Assembly: GCA_963422445.2 (NCBI GenBank)
Contig: OY729512.2
Span: 2,852,001-2,916,000 of the forward strand
Source of the DNA: G963422445 sp963422445
Lineage (GTDB): Bacteria; Pseudomonadota; Alphaproteobacteria; Thalassobaculales; Thalassobaculaceae
Direction: 5' to 3'
DNA length: 64,000 nt
In this document: positions 1 through 9,993 of the stretch, piece after piece
Position numbering within the stretch: position 1 is the first letter of the stretch
Layout of the letters: every line of letters starts with the position of its first letter
The notes under the pieces: generated by a model
The model's input: only the letters and a program-made list of their open reading frames with translations
Database searches by the model: none
What the model was told of the DNA's origin: nothing
Position numbers and translations under genes: made by a program

Positions 1-3000
1 CGTTGGCCGGCAGTTCGTGGGCAATGCGGCGGATCACCTCCCCGGATGCGAGTTTGGCGGCACTGTCATCGAGATCGAGAAAGATCTGTATCAGATCGGC
101 ATGTTCCCAGTGGTGAAACTTCCGCAGGACATCGTTGGCGTCCAGCGCGAGTGGTAGCCACCATGCGGCATAGGCCCGTTCGAATGCGGTCCTGACGTCG
201 TCTCCAGCACAACCCGATGCAAGCGCGATAACGATCGGTTCGAGCGCGGCTGCCGAGGCCTGCTGGTTCCTTTCAATCCAGGGTACCCAGTCGATCAGGC
301 GGCTTTTTTCCGCCTGGATCGTCGCGAGGCCGGCCGTGATATCGGCAACGCTTGCCCCTTCGGGAACAACCCCGCCCAGAGATGTGAAGTCGTGTTCCTT
401 GTCGGCTACTGCCGCTTCCACCGCCAGATAATTCCCGAGCGCATTGCGAACGTCACGGTTCTTCGCAGATTCAAGTTCGGCGACGGCATCGTCGAAGAGA
501 TCACTATTTTTACTATCGACATCCCTGCGTCGCGTTTCCATCGTGTTGTGAAACGCGACGACCTCTTGCAAACGCCGAGCATCGATGTCGGGTCCGGTCG
601 TTCCGGTGGGTGTCACAGGGTTCCCCTGGATCGCGGCCTGGCTCTTGCGCATCATCAAAAGGGCCGGCAAATCCTTGTTGGGCCTGGATTTGCCCTTTTC
701 AGCATAAGTCTGCAGCAGCTTCCGCACCTTGATCCGTGCAAAGAAGGAGAACGGCCACATCCTTGTCTTCGCAGCGCGCCAATCGGTGTCGATTTGGTCC
801 AGCGGCATACGCTGCAGGGCGTTTAGCGGATAAGACGCGGCGGCGCTCGATATTGCGGATGTCAGATTCATGGCGTCCATTACGAGAGTCTCAGCCATAG
901 TGCCGAGTTCATCCGCTGGCAGGTCCGGGATGGGTGCAAGATTGACAGCGCCGGGTTCGGCTCGCGGGGTGATCGACTTGAGCGAAAGGCACCATTCGTT
1001 ACGAAGCGCGGGGTTGGGACGGAGACTGAGTTTGCGCGCGAGTGCTTGCTCCATCCGTGTAAGATCCTTGAGCGAGCGTCCGAATGCGGCGGCCGCTTGA
1101 GGATCGATGCCTCCCACTGATAAGACCATTCCGCTTGTTTGATCAAATTCAATGCAGGTCCGTTATCGACCTGAGCGTAGGTTTTGCCGAGATCCTCGGT
1201 GATGCTCGAGAGATATTCGTACGTTATCTCGTCATGCGCATCCTTGTGCGGGAATGAAATCTGGAAGGGGGCCATGCCGGATGCGACTTGTCCGATCGCA
1301 TCGAATACACTGAAGCCTTGTGATCCTCTGGTATGGAGCGCCTCGACATAGGCATTCAACCGGTTACGCGAGATTCCCAGTTTACCGGTCACGTCGTTCC
1401 AATGCTGTTCCGTCATGTCCGAGGCGCGTTCCCAACTGCGGCCGAGCTGTGCGATGACCGACTTTCTGTCGGTCTTGTTCGAGTGCAGTTCAAGGACCGC
1501 ATCACCGAGGCCGATCGCGACGAGCCGGCGGTACACGACATCAAGGGCTGCGGCTTTTTCGGCTACGAAGAGGACGGTGCGGCCATGGCCGAGGCACTGG
1601 GCGATCATATTCGCGATGGTCTGGCTCTTGCCGGTCCCTGGTGGTCCGATCAGCACGAAATCGCGACCTTCGGATACGGCGACTACGGCACTCAGTTGCG
1701 AACTGTTGGCGGGTAGCGGCGTCAGCAACTCGCGTGGTGTCAAGTGCCGGTCGAGGTCTTTCGGCATGACTGCTGGTGTGTCCGTGGATTCGTCAAAAAT
1801 ATCTGCCGGGCCGTCGATTAGATGCCGGACAAGCCGGTTCTCCCGAAGCAGGTCGGTCCGATCGACCAGATTTTTCCACATCAGATATTTTGCGAAGGAG
1901 AAGGTCGAAAGCGCGGGATCCTCGGTCACCTCGAAGCCAGGAACCTCGCGGACTCTTTGTCGCATGATCTTGAAAACGAGGCGCACATTGACACCGCTGT
2001 CATCCCTCGGCAGTTCACCGACAAGTTCCGGAACCTCGATTTCGAAATCGCGCTTGAGAAATTCCAGCAAGGTCGAATTGATCCGGACATCATCATTATG
2101 ATGCGAGATCCTGAACTCTGACCGGGCTGACTTGCGCTCGATCTTGACCGGGATGAGTAGCAGGGGTGCGGTATAGATGCGGGGATCGATTTCCCTTTTC
2201 AAGCGCAGGAAACCGGTCGCGAGAAAAAGCGTGTTTGTGCCACCTTCCTGCATGTCGCTGTTGGCGCGCCGGAACAGCGTAAGAAATCGGTTGTTCATGT
2301 CGGGCTTGGTGAGCGGCACCGCGAGCTGTCGACGCTCGAAGGCGTCGTGAGCGAAATACTCTTCAAGACACTGTCGTTCATCGGGTGACAAGGTGCGGTT
2401 GCTGATGGGATTTTCATCTGGCAGGGACAGCCCGCCGAACTTCTTTCCGTCGGCGAGGGCGTCTTCCATCGCGGCGATGTCGGGACAAATGAAGGGCAGG
2501 GTCTGCAGGGAATCACGAAAATTCAGAAGACGGTTCCGCAGGGACAGATCAAGAAGCTTGTTCTGCCAGCGTTCGACACGGCCGCGCGGGGTATTCGGCA
2601 TTTTCTCGAAGATCTTGCCGGGCAGGAGCCCGAAATCCGACATCGGCGGCAAGATTGCGGGCGCAACCTGATCCTCTGGCGTCCCGTGATCCGTTTCGGA
2701 GACCGTGTGGGTGGCGATCGGGCGGATACGTGCCGCTCGTGATCGCGCGATATCGACGGCCATGATGAAGTCGGCTTCGTAGTCTTTCGAGATCCGGCGT
2801 TTGCCCTTGTCGTAAGCCTGTTCCAAACTGACCGTTGGGCGCCTGGTCAGCAGTATTGTTTCGAGCGGAATGAATTCGTGGGTCTGCACGGCCTTGCGCA
2901 CCGCAACGACATCGGGTTCCGTCACATTGCCGAAGTCCGTCTTCTGGATCCAGACCCCGACCCAGGCGTGACCTCGCGAAAACAGTAACGTCGGTTTGAG

Positions 3001-3516
3001 ACCGGCTGCTTCGAAGGCGGCCGCGAGCAGCAATGTGGTGTCCAGACATGTGGCGAGTCTTTCACTGACGATGCGCGCCGGCCCGCGGATTTTCTGTCCC
3101 CGTTCAAAAGATGCCGGCGATTCGGCGTATGCCAGACCCAGCCCGGTTGTCGCCGACCAGATCGCAGCCGCGAGCATGTAGGTGCGGAGCGGGTCGTCTG
3201 ACTGGTAGCCGTTCATCGAACCATCATGACCCGATTTCTCGAGAAGCCGTGCTGCCTTTTTCAAGATGCCGGCAACAGCGGGTTCATTCAGCGATATGAA
3301 GGCTGCCAGAATCTGGGCCATATCACGGACGCCGCCCCATTCGTCACTGGCAAGCAGATCGATCTGCGTTTTTTTTGGCAACGGTTATGCCGCCGGTTCC
3401 GATCCTGAATTCGAGTTCGCCTTTCTCGGCCTCATTGAGACCGGACAGGCGTTCGAGATCGAACTGGATTGATAGATCGCTGACGGCTTGTTTTGCTCCC
3501 GCGGCGACGCGCTCTA
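1..3516 (-). pseudogene. Giant DUF4011-type superfamily 1 helicase, frameshifted and 5'-truncated
   Basis: Three collinear blocks on the minus strand read as one large helicase. The first (about 3510-3378) encodes an N-terminal piece with SIQFDLERLSG. The second (3381 to about 1120) has a transglutaminase-like stretch (ATCLDTTLLLAAAF, then RGHAWVGVW), the DUF4011-type motif WQNKLLDLSLRNRLLNF and a Walker A loop IGPPGTGKSQT. The third continues in another frame from about 1125 and is still open at base 1. The frame changes fall in a run of eight T (3369-3376) and near 1115-1130. The 5' end is cut off by ISb, inserted at the TA 3515-3516. From memory, full-length relatives exceed 1500 residues, carry a DUF3320 C-terminus and often sit among defence genes; that role is only inference here. 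As it stands the gene cannot make a full protein unless both shifts are sequencing errors, and the ISb truncation would still remain. Confidence 0.75.
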
Positions 3517-4597
3517 GTGGATTGATCCCAACGTTTGAAACCCTCTTTTTCTTTCGGCGATGATGGTATCGGGATCGGCGGTCCAGACGAAGGGCCTGGC
3601 TTCGGTGGTGTTGTGTTCGTCGATGACGCGGCGGATGGCGTCCTGGAGTTCGCGTACGGAGCGGCAGACGCCGTATTTAAAACGGCGTCGTGTCCGCTTG
3701 GCGAAGACGTCTTCGAGCGCGTTCAGCCACGCGCTCGAGGTGGGGGTGACGTGGAAGGTCCAGCGCGGATGGCGTGCGAGCCAGACCTGGACGTCCTTGT
3801 GCTTGTGAGTGGCGTCGTTGTCGAGGATGGCATGAACCGGGACGCCGGCGGGTATCGTGTGCGCGATGCGGTTGAGGAATTTCAGGAACTCCTGGTGGCG
3901 ATGCCGGCTGGCGTGCTGGCCGATGACCGTGCCGTCGAGCACGGTCAGGGCGGCAAACAGCGTCGTCATGCCGTTGCGCTTGTAATCATGTGTCATGGTG
4001 GCGCCACGGCCTTTCTTCAGCGGCAGGCCGGGCTGTGTGCGGTCAAGTGCCTGAATTTGCGACCTGTCATCGATCGACAGCACGACCGCGTGAGCCGGCG
4101 GCGCAACAGAGAGGCCGACGATGTCGGTCAGCGTCTCGACGAAGGCGGGATCGTTCGAAAGCTTGAACTGCCGCCAGCGGTGCGGCATCAAGCCATGCGC
4201 CTTCCAGACCGCCCATACCGCCGAAGCGGCAACCCCCACAGCCTTCGCCATCGCCCGCAGCGTCCAGTGGGTCGCCGCGTGAGGCGGCGAGGTGTGGGTT
4301 AACTCTACGATCTTCGCCACCTGCTCAGGAGCCAGAGGCGTCTTGCCCGGCGGACGCGTCTTGTCCCGCAGAAGTCCGTCCACACCTTCGTCCATAGAAG
4401 CGGTCCTGCCAGCGCCAGACACTGTTCTTCGCCTTGCCGGTCTCTCTCATGATGGCCATCCTGCCGAGCCCATCGTCGCTCAGAAGACCGATGCGCGCCC
4501 GCCAGACGTGCTTCTGCGGGCTCTTCGGGTCCGGGACAACCGTTTCAAAGCGATGCCGGTCGCCTGAAGTGAGCGTGAATGAGACACCAGGGCGCAT
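3514..4597 (-). CDS. IS630-type transposase in two overlapping frames (ISb copy 1)
   Basis: The upstream frame starts at 4597, behind a GGAGG ribosome site, and encodes the helix-turn-helix part (MRPGVSFTL to SVWRWQDRF). The downstream frame (4422-3514) encodes the DDE domain, with VVLSIDDRSQIQA, HAILDNDATHKHKDV and a final SAWLNALEDVF. The protein sense changes frame at the point after WRWQDRF in every copy in the window, which suggests programmed frameshifting or an ancestral split rather than a private mutation. The stop codon TAG of the second frame overlaps the TA target and the IS end. This copy and the one at 33307-34375 have an open downstream frame; the copies at 17633 and 42271 do not. 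Confidence 0.8.
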
Positions 4598-4632
4598 CTT
4601 GTAGACCTCCGTGATCGACAAATCAGAAGAAC
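3517..4632 (-). mobile_element. ISb copy 1 (IS630 type), right end lost
   Basis: It starts GTGGATTGATC directly after the TA at 3515-3516, the target used by IS630-type elements. The left end matches the intact copy at 17636-18785 (1150 bp). The right end stops after AATCAGAAGAAC and runs straight into the end of ISa, so the last 35-40 bp are missing. It lies inside the DUF4011 helicase gene. Confidence 0.85.
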
Positions 4633-6129
4633 GAGCTTCTTGCAAAATTGCCGGCCCGACCGGTTTTTTGCCTTCTCGAGGCTGATTTTGTTGTCGAGGG
4701 CCTAGGTTTCGGGGCACCCCGTGGTCTGTTGTGTTTCCACAATAACAAGATACCGAGGAGGTGACCCCGATGACCCTTGGCTCGACCCTATCCGATCTCT
4801 GGCACCGATTTCAAGGGGACCTTTTCCCTGCGTTGGCCGAGGCGGTCGGTCCTCTCCTGGAGACGCACAAGCGCTTCGTGACAGCTCTCGATCTCGTCAA
4901 GGTGGAGGGCTTCGTCGATGAGGTGTGGACCGGTCCGGGTCGGCCCCGGGAGGATCGCCAGGCGCTGGCCCGTGGCGTCATCGCCAAGGCGGTGTGGGGT
5001 CTGCCGACGACCCGCCACCTGATCGACAGGCTCAAGGTGGACCCGACGTTGCGCCGACTGTGCGGCTGGTCGCGTGTCGCGGAGATCCCGCGTGAAGCGA
5101 CGTTTTCGCGGGCGTTTGCCGAATGGTCGCAGTCCCGTCTTCCGGAGCGGATGCACGCGGCTCTGGTTGCAGAGACACTGGGCGACGCGCTCATCGGCCA
5201 CGTGTCGAGGGACCCGACGGCCATCGAGGCCCGGGAGACGCCGGCCCCGAAGCCGAAGGCCAGGACGCCGAACCGCAAGCGCGGCCGGCCCCGCAAGGGC
5301 GCGGAGAGGACGAAGGAGCCTGGGCGTCTCGAACGGCAAGCGAACGGGATGGATCTCGATGAGAGGCTCGACGCGCTGCCGAAGGTCTGCGATCACGGGG
5401 CAAAGAAGACTGCCAAGGGGGTCATGGAGGCCTGGCGCGGTTACAAGCTGCATATCGACACAGCAGACTGCGGGGTGCCGCTGAGTACCGTCCTCACCGC
5501 GGCATCCGTCCATGACAGCCAGGTCGCGATCCCGCTGGCGATGATGACAGCCGGGCGTGTGACCAATCTCTAAGATCTCATGGACGCGGCCTATGATGCC
5601 AGAGAGATCTACCAGATGAGCGAACGGCTTGGCCATGTGCCGATCATCGATGTCAATCCGCGCCGGGACAAGGACCTCAAGGAGGAGCGAGACCGGGAGG
5701 CCCGGGCCCGGCGTGCAATAGGCCATGTCGATCCCGAGAACGTGCGGTTCCGGATCCGGTCCGGTGTCGAGAGGACCAATGCCCGCATCAAGGATGAGTG
5801 TGGCGGGCGCCATGTCCGCGTCCGTGGACATTCCAAGGTCGCCTGCCATCTCATGGTCGGCATCCTGGCCCTGGCGGCTGACCCGTTGATACGTCTCGCC
5901 GCCCCATAGCGCGGCTCCGACAACGCATGCCGAGCCTTCACGCCCCTCTCAAAGAGAGGGGCCCGGAGAGGCGTGTCCCGATGTCCGCAAAGGTCCCTGT
6001 TTGGTCTCATCATCTCTGATGAGACACCGCGAATCCATGGATTCCGACCTCCAGGTGCAGAGGTGACCGGGATCAACCGACCGATCCGGGCTCACCGGAC
6101 CCCGGGGGCAGGAATTTTGCAAGAGGTTC
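4633..6129 (+). mobile_element. ISa copy 1 (1497 bp)
   Basis: It starts GAGCTTCTTGCAAAATT and ends with the inverse of GAACCTCTTGCAAAATT. The length is exactly the same as copy 2 (15870-17366) and as copy 5 after removal of ISg. The left flank is ISb and the right flank is an ISc remnant. The flanking four bases (GAAC and TTAT) do not match, so the present flanks are not those of a simple insertion. Confidence 0.85.
4770..5909 (+). pseudogene. ISa transposase, nonsense mutation
   Basis: DDE transposase of the DDE_Tnp_1 kind, 379 codons. The start at 4770 follows an AGGAGGTGA ribosome site. Visible blocks are LRRLCGW, REATFSRAFAEW, the first acidic block SRDPTAIEARETP, a basic linker RKRGRPRKG, YKLHIDTADCG, LYDLMDAAYDA (second acidic block) and VERTNARIKDECG near the end. 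An in-frame TAA at 5571-5573 replaces the TAC found in the other copies just before DLMDAAYDA, so the product would lose the last acidic residue and be inactive. I cannot assign the ISfinder family with confidence; the fold is that of IS4/IS5-type transposases. Confidence 0.8.
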
Positions 6130-6652
6130 TTATTTCTACGCGTGGTCCCGGTCGGGGGTGTTGGAGCAGGTTTGCACCCGTTTTACGCCGCTCGAGCGGC
6201 TCTGGTCGGGGCATAGTGCGGACCCGAGCGCGGCCATCATCGACAGTCGGAGCCTGCCGACGGTCGAAGCGAGCAGCGAGGAATGCGGCTACAATGCCGG
6301 CAAGACGATCAAGGTGACGCTTGCGGCCCAGGTCCATCCGGCGCATATCCAGGACCGGGATGGCAAGCGTTCCTTGTTGCTGGCGTTGCAGGCCGGTCAG
6401 GACACGGTGCAGACCGTGTTTGCCGACGGCGCCTATGACGGCGACAAGCTGGCAAGCGCGCTCAAGAAAGCGAATTGCCCGATCACTGTGGAGATCATCG
6501 GCAAACCCAGGGACACCAAGGGGGTCGTCGTCATGTCCCGGCGCTGGGTGGTCGAACGCACCTTCGGATAGCTGCGCCGCTGCCAGCGCCTCTCCAGAGA
6601 CTTCGAGCGATCCATCGCCAGCGCCCTCGCCTGGCTCCTGCAGGTTCTGATA

Positions 6653-7869
6653 CCAAGCGCGCTCCAAATTGACTCACCATCCCAATATGTTGGGGTGACG
6701 GTCCGGACGACCTTCATAGACTGTGGTGATCGACTCACCAGCGCCGGAGGATGACGATGAGTGCGGCAACGCCGATAACCTGGACGGCACACACAGCGGA
6801 CGAGCTCCACGCGCTTTCGAGGCACTGCGGGGACGCGAAGCAAGCGTCGCGCGCGCGTGCGCTCGCCATGATCATGGAGGGTGCGTCTCGCACGGAGGCG
6901 GCTCGGGCGCAGGGCATGGAGCTTCAAATCCTGCGCGACTGGGTGTTGCGCTACAACACGGAGGGCTTCGACGGCCTCGCGGATCTCCCGCGCGGCGGGA
7001 GCGAGGGCCGGTTGACGGACGCGCAGATCGCCGAGATCGGCGCCTGGATCGAGGCGGGTCCCGAGCTTGAGCGGGACGGTGTGACGCGCTGGCGCGTTCA
7101 GGACATCTTACGGAAAATCGAGGAGGCCTTCGGGGTCATCTATACGGAGAGCGGTGCCCGTATGATGCTCCGAAGGGCCGGGTTTCGCTTTGTCTCGGGG
7201 CGGCCGGTCCACCCCAAAGCCGACGCGGAGCGGCAGAGGTCGTTCGTGGCGGAGTTCGAGGCACAGTTGACGTCGGCGCTCAGCTCTGAGGCGCTGGCGG
7301 GTCCGATAGAAATCTGGTTCCAGGACGAAGCGCGCATCGGCCAGAAGGGGATGACGACACGGGTCTGGGCGAATGGGAAGCAGCGTCCGCGCATCCTGCG
7401 CGACCATCGCTATGGCTACGTCTATCTGTTCGGCGCCACCTGCGCAGAGCGCGGCGTCGGCATCGCCCACGTGGCGGACAGGGCGAACACGGCGTCGATG
7501 AACGAGCATCTGGCGGCGATCGGCGCGGCCGTGGCGCCGGGTGCGCACGGCGTGATTGTGCTGGACGGGGCGGGCTGGCATCGCTCGGGCGACCTTCTCG
7601 TTCCCCCCAACCTGACGCTCGTGCATCTGCCGCCCTACAGTCCGGAACTCAATCCGATGGAGCAGATCATTCTGTTCCTGAAATCGAACCGCTTCGCCAA
7701 CCGCGTGTTCAAGAATGTCTCCGCCCTGAGGGACGCCTGCTGGACGGGGTGGCAATGGCTGACCGACCAGCCCGACGTCATCACCAATACGACCCGGCGC
7801 AGCTGGGCCGTAGCCCCATCGTGCTGATCCCGATGCCTCACTGTATCGGTTCATATGACTTGCGTTTGG
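6653..7869 (+). mobile_element. ISd (IS630 type, 1217 bp), apparently intact
   Basis: It starts CCAAGCGC and ends GCGTTTGG, short inverted ends, and is flanked by TA on both sides (6651-6652 and 7870-7871), the target duplication of IS630-type elements. It interrupts the ISc remnant near its 3' end. Only one copy is in this window. Confidence 0.9.
6757..7827 (+). CDS. IS630-family transposase (ISd)
   Basis: About 356 residues in one open frame. An N-terminal helix-turn-helix region (SRTEAARAQGMELQILRDW) is followed by a DDE_3 catalytic domain: WFQDEARIGQKG holds the first Asp, VIVLDGAGWHRSG the second, and HLPPYSPELNPMEQ the final Glu context. A GGAGG site ends at 6750, so ATG 6757 has better spacing than ATG 6751. 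All catalytic positions are present and there is no frame break, so this is one of the few transposases here that could be active. Confidence 0.9.
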   Translation: MSAATPITWTAHTADELHALSRHCGDAKQASRARALAMIMEGASRTEAARAQGMELQILRDWVLRYNTEGFDGLADLPRGGSEGRLTDAQIAEIGAWIEAGPELERDGVTRWRVQDILRKIEEAFGVIYTESGARMMLRRAGFRFVSGRPVHPKADAERQRSFVAEFEAQLTSALSSEALAGPIEIWFQDEARIGQKGMTTRVWANGKQRPRILRDHRYGYVYLFGATCAERGVGIAHVADRANTASMNEHLAAIGAAVAPGAHGVIVLDGAGWHRSGDLLVPPNLTLVHLPPYSPELNPMEQIILFLKSNRFANRVFKNVSALRDACWTGWQWLTDQPDVITNTTRRSWAVAPSC

Positions 7870-7950
7870 TATAAGCCGTGTTCTCATGCGCCGCCTCGGA
7901 CGTATGCAAGTCACTGTCACTAATTGATATCATTATGATTCAGACACTAG

Positions 7951-8818
7951 GTCGTGTTGACGAATTCATGAAATGCTGATAATCATTCTCCATCAATGAC
8001 ACTTTCCGGGGACTTATCATGGCGTTACGCCTGCTCATCACGGATGCTATCTGGTCGACACTCGAGCCGCTACTGCGTGAGAGCAAACACGCCGCCGGCG
8101 CCCCGCCACGGCTCAGCGACCGAATGTTCATCGAAGCCGTCCTCTACCAGGCGCGGACCGGAACCCCATGGCGCGACCTGCCCGACGAATTCGGCCATTG
8201 GAATGCCGTTTATCAGCGGTTTCGCCGTTGGGAGAAGCGCCACCTCTGGGCGCGGCTCTGGCAACAGATACAACAGGTAGATGATGAACCACTCAAGGAA
8301 GTGTTCATCGATTCGACCATCGTGCGCGCTCATCAACACGCCGCCGGCGCGGTAAAAAAAAACGGTGGCCAAGAGGCCCAGGCTCTCGGCCGCTCCCGGG
8401 GCGGGTTCTCCACCAAGCTGAACGTCGCCTGTGCCAACGAAACAACCGGTGTGTCCTTCGTGTTGACGGGTGGCGAGCGCCATGATGGTGTGGGATTCGA
8501 GCTGCTGTGGAAGGCTTTGCCCAGCTCTCCCGCACCGGAGGCTGCGGTCATGGACAAGGCGTATGACAGCAAGGGCATTCGCCAGGTGCTGGCCGACCAG
8601 GGCGTCGAAGCCGTGATACCCGCCCGGTCGAACCGGACTGAGACGATTCATCACGATCGAGAAAAGTACAAGCGGCGCCAGCAGGTCGAGCGATTCTTCA
8701 ACAAGCTCAAACAATTCCGTCGCATTGCCACACGTTATGACAAGCTCGCTCGGACGTTCCTCGCGTTTGTCCACATTGTCTCAGCATGGATCATGCTTCG
8801 ATCATTCGTCAACACGCC
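7951..8818 (+). mobile_element. ISe copy 1 (IS5 type, 868 bp), intact
   Basis: The ends read GTCGTGTTGACGAAT and the inverse of GGCGTGTTGACGAAT. CTAG is present on both sides (7947-7950 and 8819-8822), matching the 4-bp YTAR-type duplication of part of the IS5 family. It sits between the end of ISc and the start of ISf. Confidence 0.85.
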
Positions 8819-8822
8819 CTAG
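8019..8822 (+). CDS. IS5-family transposase (ISe)
   Basis: One frame of 267 residues. N-terminal DUF4096-like part (ITDAIWSTLEPLL, GTPWRDLPDEFG), catalytic blocks VFIDSTIVRAHQHAAGA, AAVMDKAYDS and QQVERFFNKLKQFRRIATR. A run of nine A at the VKKN codons (about 8352-8360) lies where many IS5 relatives use programmed frameshifting, but here the frame is continuous. The stop TAG overlaps the right target duplication. The partial second copy at 14062-14471 is cut at exactly this A run. Confidence 0.9.
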   Translation: MALRLLITDAIWSTLEPLLRESKHAAGAPPRLSDRMFIEAVLYQARTGTPWRDLPDEFGHWNAVYQRFRRWEKRHLWARLWQQIQQVDDEPLKEVFIDSTIVRAHQHAAGAVKKNGGQEAQALGRSRGGFSTKLNVACANETTGVSFVLTGGERHDGVGFELLWKALPSSPAPEAAVMDKAYDSKGIRQVLADQGVEAVIPARSNRTETIHHDREKYKRRQQVERFFNKLKQFRRIATRYDKLARTFLAFVHIVSAWIMLRSFVNTP

Positions 8823-8824
8823 TC

Positions 8825-9669
8825 ATAGTGTCGTCACGAAATACCAGCCCAGAGCGCCAGACACCGAAGCTGCACCGCGGCAAGGAACGATGCGGCATTC
8901 TTGGCGTATCGCGTGGCAATCCCACGCCAGCGCTTGAGCCACAGAAAGGCGTTCTCCACCAAATGCCGGTGCCGGTAGAGATGGACATCATACGCTCTGG
9001 GGTGCTTGCGGTTGCGCTTCGGCGGAACCACTGGAATGACTTCATGCTCCTCACAATAAGACAGGATGGCATTCGTGTCATAGGCCTTGTCCGCCAACAA
9101 ATACTCGGCATCTATCCCTTCAATCAGCTCGATCGCTTGACTGCAATCTGCTGCCGTCCCCTCGGTCACCAACACCCGCACCGGCATCCCATGCGCGTCC
9201 ACAGCCAGGTGCAGCTTCGTGTTCAGCCCCCTTTTGTGCGACCCATCGCCTGATTGCCGCCGACCGCACCGCTCGCATGGGGATGGACCTTGAGATGACT
9301 GGCGTCAATCATCAGCCACTCATCGTCCGGCTCATCCACCAGATGCTCCAGCAACGCCCCCCAGAGCCCCTTGTCCCGCCAGCGACAGAATCGACGATGG
9401 GTAGTTTTCCAGTCTCCATAGTCTGGCGGCACATCACGCCAGGGAGCGCCGGTACGCAGAATCCAGAAGATCGCATTAATGAACCGTCGATTATCCTGTG
9501 CCACCCCACCCCAACGTCCCGCTCGGCCAGGCAGATGAGGCTCCAACAACAGCCAGACCCTGTCCGAAATGTCGTGACCGCCGATGAGCCAATCCCATGA
9601 GTTGCCTCCAAGAACCATCGAGTGAATTCGACAGATAGGACAGATAAACATCACTCATGACGACACTAT
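8825..9669 (-). mobile_element. ISf copy 1 (IS5 type, 845 bp)
   Basis: The ends are ATAGTGTCGTCACG and the inverse of ATAGTGTCGTCATG. It is nearly identical to the copy at 43263-44108, which is one base longer because of an inserted base in the coding region. It closes the IS island that started at 3517. Confidence 0.85.
8834..9654 (-). CDS. IS5-family transposase with frameshift site (ISf copy 1)
   Basis: The upstream frame (9654-9223) has ISDRVWLLLEPHLPG, GAPWRDVPPDYG and DEWLMIDASHLKVHPHA. It ends at RTKGG and TGA. The downstream frame (about 9220-8834) continues with LHLAVDAHGMPVRVLVTEG, LLADKAYDTNA and RHLVENAFLWLKRWRG. The switch lies in ACAAAAGGGGGCTGA, an A4-G5 slip sequence, consistent with a programmed -1 shift as in many IS5 relatives. 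Both frames are intact here, so the element may be functional. Confidence 0.8.
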
Positions 9670-9993
9670 CTTAAGATAATCGGGTGTTCATGGGTTTCTG
9701 TTCGTTGCCGTGTCAATTCGCATCGTGGCGCCGGCCGAGGCGATACAATTCCCGAAAAACCATCATCTTTAACGGCGAAGATCCCGTGGAACGCCAAGAC
9801 CGTCCGGGACGCAAACATGCGGCGGGTCAACACACCGGCGCAGGGGAGTCCGGTTGTTTCGACTTACGAGGCAGACTTGCGACAGGCGTTACGCGGGCTG
9901 GCGCTCCCGATCGGGCCGTCTCTGTCGTCATGCTGTTACTGAAATCGGGGATGGACCATAGCAAGCATCATTCAGCCTGTCTTACGACCCCCG
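9670..9993. other. Intergenic, nothing recognised
   Basis: The 324 bases between ISf and the crotonase gene have an open frame on the plus strand (9684-10013), but its translation is rich in Arg, Pro and Ser, has no recognisable motif and overlaps the crotonase end. I see no gene, RNA or clear hairpin. Confidence 0.5.

Larger units (their letters stand above)
6130..7946 (+). pseudogene. ISc copy 1: IS5-type transposase remnant, split by ISd
   Basis: The 5' part is lost at the ISa junction. The remaining frame (from about 6158) reads SAAIIDSRSLPT, then AAQVHPAHIQDRDG, FADGAYDGDKLA, then RWVVERTFG, which are the DDE core blocks of IS5-type transposases. The usual block between KTIK and LAAQVHP is missing. 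A TAG replaces the W codon after VERTFG at 6569-6571. ISd is inserted at the TA 6651-6652. The 3' end resumes at 7872 with RVLMRRLGRMQVTVTN-like coding and the element end TGATATCATTATGATTCAGA. Confidence 0.7.

Noticed and set aside
4788..5849. Long open frame antisense to the ISa transposase (similar ones at 15859-17211, 19126-20355 and 21014-22381)
   Set aside because: They mirror the codon pattern of the GC-rich transposase, have no ribosome site or motif, and appear in every ISa copy only because the copies are alike.
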